Assembly (NCBI GenBank): GCA_003643975.1
Contig: QNAR01000043.1
Span: 1-9,685 of the forward strand
Length of the DNA stretch: 9,685 nucleotides
Direction of reading: 5' to 3'
Source of the DNA: Thermotogae bacterium
Lineage (GTDB): Bacteria > Thermotogota > Thermotogae > Petrotogales > Kosmotogaceae
Shown here: positions 6,352-9,685 of the stretch, piece after piece
How positions within the stretch are numbered: the first letter of the stretch is position 1
Layout of the letters: each line of letters starts with the position of its first letter
Program-made: the position numbers and the translations under genes
The notes under the pieces: generated by a model
Told to the model about the DNA's origin: nothing
What the model saw: only the letters and a program-made list of their open reading frames with translations
Databases searched by the model: none

Positions 6352-6420
6352 ATGTTTACAGTATTAATGGGACCTGGAATGTGGGTATTTCCTGATGACG
6401 ATGACAAATTAGAAGATTAA
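6352..6420 (+). CDS. 22-aa microgene, acidic-tailed peptide of unknown function
   Basis: This very short frame begins MFTVLMGPGMW and ends with a strongly acidic tail (four Asp, then KLED). It is preceded by AAAAAGGGGGT, one of the best Shine-Dalgarno sites in the window, with 7 bases between the G-run and the ATG. It is followed 15 bases after its TAA by a clean hairpin terminator. A good ribosome-binding site, a short frame and a terminator within about 120 bases look like a dedicated small transcript. The hydrophobic, Gly/Pro/Met/Trp-rich front and acidic end suggest a signalling, leader or regulatory peptide, but no secretion signal or modification enzyme is nearby. An overlapping GTG frame at 6348 would give only 15 residues. 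I recognise no family. Confidence 0.45.
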   Translation: MFTVLMGPGMWVFPDDDDKLED

Positions 6421-6435
6421 TGGTTGAAAGTTTAT

Positions 6436-6465
6436 AAATAGGGGCAAAGCCCCTATTTTATTTTG
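6436..6465. terminator. Hairpin terminator shared by the microgene and the HD-GYP gene
   Basis: A 10-bp perfect stem AAATAGGGGC / GCCCCTATTT closes a 3-base AAA loop (6436-6458). On the plus strand it runs into TTTTATTTTG, a good U-tail for the microgene. On the minus strand it begins at the TAA of the HD-GYP gene (6460-6458), with a weaker tail, so it likely ends both convergent transcripts. Confidence 0.85.
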
Positions 6466-8182
6466 CTAGAAAGGTTTCAATGATCTCTGACCAGATATCC
6501 GCAAACTCCGCTTCATCTGGCTGGTGAATACCTTCTTTCAGACACTTAGAGAAAGCGCTTATTACTTCCTTTTTAGCGAGATTTTCTCCTTGTTCGACGA
6601 TATATGTGAGAGCTTCTTCTTTGCTCAGAGCTTTCCTGTAAGGCCTATCGGTGGTGAGGGCATCGAAGACATCTGCTACGGCAACGATCTGGGCCAAAAA
6701 GGGTATATCAGAGAGTTTGAGGCCAACGGGATAGCCACTCCCGTTCCCTCTCTCATGGTGATAAAGAACCACATTTACAATTTCCTGAGGGAATCGCATT
6801 TTTTCAAGCCTTGAAGCGCCGTATTCGGGGTGCATTTTTATTATTTCATATTCTTCAAAACTCAATTTTTCGGGCTTGTTCAATATATGGGTGGGAACCA
6901 TGGTTTTTCCGTAGTCGTGGAGCATCGCACCAACAGACAGGTAAAAAAGATGAGTTCTGGATAATCCTAACTTTTCTCCCATGCGGTAAGCGATATTTGC
7001 CACCCGGAGGGTATGGGAAGCTGTGTAGGGGTCTTTTGAACGGATCTCGATTATCAATTGTGAGAATATATCCACGACACTGCCGAGGAGGTTCCTTATC
7101 ATGCCCCTGAGATGTGGAGAAACGGTCTTATAAGAACTCAACAACTGAAAGGCCTGTATGATCTTTTTAAGCCCTTCTATGTTGTTCTTTCTTGAGAGCT
7201 CAAGGGATGCTTCAAGCACCAAAGCCTCTCCCTGAAGGTAGGAGTTGAACTTGAAATCCTCTACATTTTTCAGTTTTTCCAGGTAATAAGAGGCTTTGGC
7301 ATAGTTATTGATTTTTGCGTAATAATGCCCCAGAAAGATGAAAGAGCGCCAGTTGCCTATCCAGTCTTCTCTTTTATTATTGAGCACTTCAAGTTCTTCT
7401 ACTACTTTTTTGCATTCATCATCGTGAGGAGTTTGAAGGTATATTTTGAGTTTGATGGTGTTAAGATAGCCTTTTATAGAAGCAAAGTCAGTTGGAGAAA
7501 CCTCGTTGAGCAATTCCAGCGCTTTCTCGAAATTCTCCCGACCATAGTAGTAATCGGCAAAATTGATCTTTACGATATCGACCTTTTGGGGGATATCAGC
7601 TTCCTGAATGGCCTTGTTATAATATTTAACCGCTTTGTGATCATCACCTGGGAATTGTGCCGAGATCAAGCCAAGGGCATTGTAATAACCGAGTTTGATT
7701 TCGTCGGGTATTTCACTTTCTCTGGGAAGCAGTTCGTTGTAGTATTTGATCGCCTCATCTGAAAAACCCAATTCAAAAGCTGTCATCATTTTGTAGTATT
7801 TTGCAGGGATTTCAAATTGGGAGGAAACTTTGTGTTTTTTTATAACATCCATTCCAAGGGCAGCTGCCATGTAAGCGTGCATGCCCATGTTTTTCATAGT
7901 ATAGTATTTAGTAAGCTCAAAAATCCCCTGTAAAGCCTCTTCAGGCTTATAAGAGATGCTAATTTGCTCTGAAACAGGTTGCCTGTCGAAACTTTTTGAC
8001 ACAAAAATATCTAAGGCAATAGCGAAAGGAAAGCATTCCCTGAATTTTTCACGATATAGAAAAATATCCCTCAGCTCGCTTCTTAGGCTAAAAGCGGAAG
8101 TGTAATTGATGGCTTTTGCAAGGTGCCTAAGCTTGCGCCGACAATTATTCTGCATCATAATCAACCAGGCATATTCTACCAT
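6458..8182 (-). CDS. TPR-like repeat and HD-GYP domain protein, probable c-di-GMP phosphodiesterase
   Basis: This 574-aa soluble protein would hydrolyse cyclic di-GMP. Residues about 80-350 are helical repeats of TPR type (for example EAIKYYNELL 143-152, KAVKYYNKAI 183-192, KALELLNEV 220-228, YAKASYYLEKL 294-304), a protein-protein sensor module. Residues about 375-550 are an HD-GYP domain with intact metal and catalytic positions: H390, H422-D423 with GK425-426 (LHDYGK), H451 (HPE), H475-H476 (HHER), GYP 483-485 and D504 (AVADVFDALT). In HHERxDGxGYP the usual Asp is Asn480. There is no signal peptide, membrane helix, receiver or PAS domain, so the input probably comes through a partner bound by the repeats. 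The start is uncertain: the ATG at 8182 has no clear Shine-Dalgarno, and Met9 or Met10 are alternatives. It is monocistronic, with a terminator at its stop. Confidence 0.9.
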   Translation of the reverse strand: MVEYAWLIMMQNNCRRKLRHLAKAINYTSAFSLRSELRDIFLYREKFRECFPFAIALDIFVSKSFDRQPVSEQISISYKPEEALQGIFELTKYYTMKNMGMHAYMAAALGMDVIKKHKVSSQFEIPAKYYKMMTAFELGFSDEAIKYYNELLPRESEIPDEIKLGYYNALGLISAQFPGDDHKAVKYYNKAIQEADIPQKVDIVKINFADYYYGRENFEKALELLNEVSPTDFASIKGYLNTIKLKIYLQTPHDDECKKVVEELEVLNNKREDWIGNWRSFIFLGHYYAKINNYAKASYYLEKLKNVEDFKFNSYLQGEALVLEASLELSRKNNIEGLKKIIQAFQLLSSYKTVSPHLRGMIRNLLGSVVDIFSQLIIEIRSKDPYTASHTLRVANIAYRMGEKLGLSRTHLFYLSVGAMLHDYGKTMVPTHILNKPEKLSFEEYEIIKMHPEYGASRLEKMRFPQEIVNVVLYHHERGNGSGYPVGLKLSDIPFLAQIVAVADVFDALTTDRPYRKALSKEEALTYIVEQGENLAKKEVISAFSKCLKEGIHQPDEAEFADIWSEIIETFLAK

Positions 8183-8254
8183 TTACGCTTTCAAAGATGA
8201 ATACACTCTTTAACAATTTACTAAATGGTTGCAAATTATCTGTTAATCATTCGT

Positions 8255-8297
8255 TTGATTATACCTATTTATCCCGGCGTTATAATTAATGGGGATA
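8255..8297 (+). promoter_or_regulatory. Candidate promoter with flanking dyad, plus strand
   Basis: TATAAT at 8281-8286 is preceded by TTGATT at 8255-8260 with a long 20-base spacer, so the -35 match is weak. A 6-bp inverted repeat, TATCCC (8270-8275) and GGGATA (8292-8297), straddles the -10 box and could be an operator or chance. It would drive the broken ORF at 8324-8703. Confidence 0.28.
8258..8263 (-). promoter_or_regulatory. Candidate -10 box for the HD-GYP gene
   Basis: Read on the minus strand this is TATAAT in the context AGGTATAATC. A transcript from here would have a leader of about 70 bases before the ATG at 8182. No good -35 box is seen at the usual distance, and this hexamer may also be chance in AT-rich DNA. 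Confidence 0.3.
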
Positions 8298-8323
8298 ATC
8301 TTATAAAGTTCCTGACATTAAAA

Positions 8324-8703
8324 ATGAAGAATTTCGAGAAATATCAGGCTTACCTTGAATACTATATGGTTGAAAATTCGAAAATTGCCTTTGCCAATCT
8401 TCTTACTTATGACTGTTTTCGTAGAGCAAAGGTATGCTTTGAAGAGGAGAAACGCCTTCAATTTTCCCACAGTTGGTATCCTCTAATAGTCTTGTAAAAC
8501 ATTTAATTCTTTTGAAAGAGTATTTTCAAAAAGAATACAATTCTCCGCTATTAATCAGAGACTGTGATGAAAAATTCATTGCAAACATAGATGCGCCGGG
8601 ATACAGCAAAAATAGCCGCTCCAGATTGTGTTTTGATCAATTTACAACAGGATTTAAATATTCCAGGAATCAGGAAAGCAAAACTTTCATGGAAACCGGT
8701 TAA
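8324..8703 (+). pseudogene. Probable frameshifted small gene, unknown function
   Basis: Two plus-strand frames join naturally. The first starts at ATG 8324 (MKNFEKYQAYLEYY) and is sensible through VCFEEEK, ending at 8452, before it drifts to a stop at 8495-8497. The second is open from 8443, and from 8452 continues TPSIFPQLVSSNSLV to a stop at 8701-8703. Stepping back one base at 8450-8452 (AAA) gives one protein of about 127 residues with an even mix of charged and hydrophobic residues. The second frame has no usable start of its own with a ribosome-binding site, which supports a single ancestral gene that lost one base. Caveats are no Shine-Dalgarno at 8324, no family that I recognise, and no classical slippery site. 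It could be a sequencing error, a decayed gene, or two unrelated spurious frames. Confidence 0.38.
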
Positions 8704-8746
8704 AATATTAGTGTGTGATACTCTAAAATTTTAGGAGGAGATATAG

Positions 8747-9472
8747 GTGCTTGCCATTTTCCAGGGGATTGCAAGTTTTATCGATGAGCTTGTTAACTGG
8801 CTAAAAAGTGCAGACCTTGAAAGTCTTAGGGTCTTTATTAAATCTTTCGAGAGTTTTGACCCTATAATCCTTTTGGTGCTTGCAATCCTTGGTTTCACCC
8901 TGGCTTTTTTGGGAAGGAGGATTTTCATCGTTCCTTATACAGCGGCCTGGATAATGATGGGCTACTATATGGGCTACAAATTTGGCATCTCCGCGGGAAA
9001 AGATATCTATGGCATTGAACTTGGGCTTCTCTGTGCAATTTTACTTCCCATAATATCCATAAAAGCAAGAAAGGTCTTTCTTTTCATCATATCCATGCTG
9101 GTTACAATGTTTCTTTGTGTTTACCTTTTTTCAAGCCTGAATATTGGCAAAGATTTGAATATTCTTGATCCATACTTTTTCATAACCGGGGTCATTGTGG
9201 CTTTAATTGCGCTCAAGTTCGAAAATCAATTGATAATCGCCGTCACTTCTTTGATGGGAAGTTTTCTTTCTGCCATCGCGATAGCAGGATACCTTTCAGA
9301 CAAGTTCCCGAATGTACCAGAAACGCTCATTTTGATTCTTCTGGTTGTGCTGATATTCTCAGCGAGTCTTGGCATACAATTCAAGTATTACTCCAAAGAG
9401 AGAATTGAACAAGAAACGAGAGAGGAATTCTTACCTCCGAAAGGAAAAAATGCAAATAAATCCAATAAATAG
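8747..9472 (+). CDS. Seven-helix membrane protein, TM7S3/TM198 (DUF4203)-like
   Basis: This 241-aa protein starts at GTG, 8 bases after AGGAGG, a strong site that fixes the start. After an amphipathic N-terminus (1-35), hydrophobic segments lie at about 38-55, 59-77, 87-104, 108-129, 143-157, 161-181 and 192-210. The tail (211-241) is charged and hydrophilic (YYSKERIEQETREEF, then Lys/Asn-rich). The motif GFTLAFLGRRIF followed by MGYYMGYKFG resembles the first repeat of the TM7S3/TM198-like domain, where an arginine-containing turn precedes a Gly-rich helix. Function in that family is not established in bacteria. The match is by pattern only and moderate. The next gene starts 12 bases after its stop, so the two are probably co-transcribed. 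Confidence 0.75.
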   Translation: MLAIFQGIASFIDELVNWLKSADLESLRVFIKSFESFDPIILLVLAILGFTLAFLGRRIFIVPYTAAWIMMGYYMGYKFGISAGKDIYGIELGLLCAILLPIISIKARKVFLFIISMLVTMFLCVYLFSSLNIGKDLNILDPYFFITGVIVALIALKFENQLIIAVTSLMGSFLSAIAIAGYLSDKFPNVPETLILILLVVLIFSASLGIQFKYYSKERIEQETREEFLPPKGKNANKSNK

Positions 9473-9484
9473 GCGAGTGATACA

Positions 9485-9685
9485 ATGGTTATTCGGTTTC
9501 TTTCAGATCTCTTTGGTGAAAATACTTATATCATCAAAAAAGGTCTTGATGTCTTTGTAATTGATCCCGGGAAAGGGACCTTCGAAAGAATAAAAAAGCA
9601 CGGTGGGAAGAATTTTTGGATTCTCCTTACCCATTCGCATGTTGATCATATTTTTGAGCTTTCATATTTTGCGAAGGCCAATCTC
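9485..9685 (+). CDS. Metallo-beta-lactamase-fold hydrolase (partial, N-terminal 67 residues)
   Basis: The frame runs off the right edge. Residues 1-30 (NTYIIKKG, then DVFVIDPGKG) match the two opening strands of glyoxalase II-like MBL proteins, where the Asp of the IDPG motif precedes the metal site. ILLTHSHVDHI (46-56) supplies the HxHxDH zinc/iron motif (H50, H52, D54, H55). The gene starts at ATG, 12 bases after the membrane-protein stop, with a weak GGCGAGTGAT site, so it is probably the second gene of that operon. Likely a hydroxyacylglutathione-hydrolase-like thioesterase or related MBL hydrolase; the substrate cannot be read from the visible part. Confidence 0.88.
   Translation, partial: MVIRFLSDLFGENTYIIKKGLDVFVIDPGKGTFERIKKHGGKNFWILLTHSHVDHIFELSYFAKANL

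Noticed and set aside
6403..6417. Enteropeptidase-type DDDDK sequence in the microgene
   Set aside because: This is a mammalian protease site and also a cloning tag motif, but no other vector-like sequence is present; the Asp run is taken as chance or a real acidic tail.
6524..7762. Plus-strand frames (6524-6814, 6811-7110, 7325-7762) opposite the HD-GYP gene
   Set aside because: They are antisense to a gene with intact HD-GYP motifs and TPR-like repeats; no start signals or family features.
8225..8323. Upstream ATG at 8225 as start of the broken small gene
   Set aside because: It has no ribosome-binding site, would place the candidate TATAAT inside the gene, and encodes a hydrophobic stretch unlike the rest. 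ATG 8324 is preferred, with low certainty.
8731..8928. Minus-strand 65-codon frame over the start of the membrane-protein gene
   Set aside because: It covers the strong AGGAGG/GTG start and first helix of the plus-strand gene and shows no features of its own.

Overview
The window is a compact, AT-rich bacterial chromosome segment. It has short intergenic gaps, strong purine-rich Shine-Dalgarno sites (AGGAGG or GGGGG class), ATGA start/stop overlaps and some GTG starts. The gene style (HD-GYP protein with a TPR-like sensor, short-chain chromate transporter pair, MacB-type ABC system beside a PRC-barrel protein, many Lys/Glu-rich proteins) would suit an anaerobic lineage such as Thermotogota (Kosmotoga/Mesotoga-like). 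That placement is an inference from style; no marker gene is present. There are no rRNA, tRNA, CRISPR or insertion sequences.

Layout. (1) 1-2490, minus strand: a tightly coupled four-gene operon. In transcription order it encodes a double PRC-barrel protein, a four-helix membrane protein with a central coiled coil, a MacB/LolD-type ABC ATPase, and the N-terminal part of its FtsX-like permease, which runs off the left edge. (2) 2491-2596: a divergent promoter region with a TATAAT box and a palindrome. (3) 2597-5118, plus strand: two short-chain chromate (CHR) transporter subunits, a zinc-ribbon/YbjQ-like protein, and a secreted helical Spy/CpxP-like protein with a 51-bp tandem duplication; a strong hairpin terminator follows. 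(4) 5213-5971: an alpha/beta-hydrolase esterase with its own extended -10 promoter and terminator. (5) 6026-6457: an AT-rich stretch with a doubtful small membrane ORF on the minus strand and, more convincingly, a 22-codon microgene with an excellent ribosome-binding site and a terminator. (6) 6458-8182, minus strand: a TPR-like/HD-GYP cyclic-di-GMP phosphodiesterase. (7) 8183-8746: a divergent promoter region and what looks like one small gene broken by a frameshift. (8) 8747-9685, plus strand: a seven-helix TM198-like membrane protein followed by the start of a metallo-beta-lactamase-fold hydrolase.

How the genes may work together. The minus-strand operon looks like an envelope ABC system (lipid, lipoprotein or peptide export, or mechanotransmission) with two accessory proteins of unknown role. 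The 2597-5118 cluster has an oxyanion/metal-stress flavour: transporter halves, a metal-binding-type cytosolic protein and a Spy-like envelope protein. The HD-GYP protein lowers c-di-GMP in response to something sensed through its helical-repeat region. The most interesting unexplained items are the 22-aa acidic-tailed peptide gene and the accessory genes of the ABC operon.
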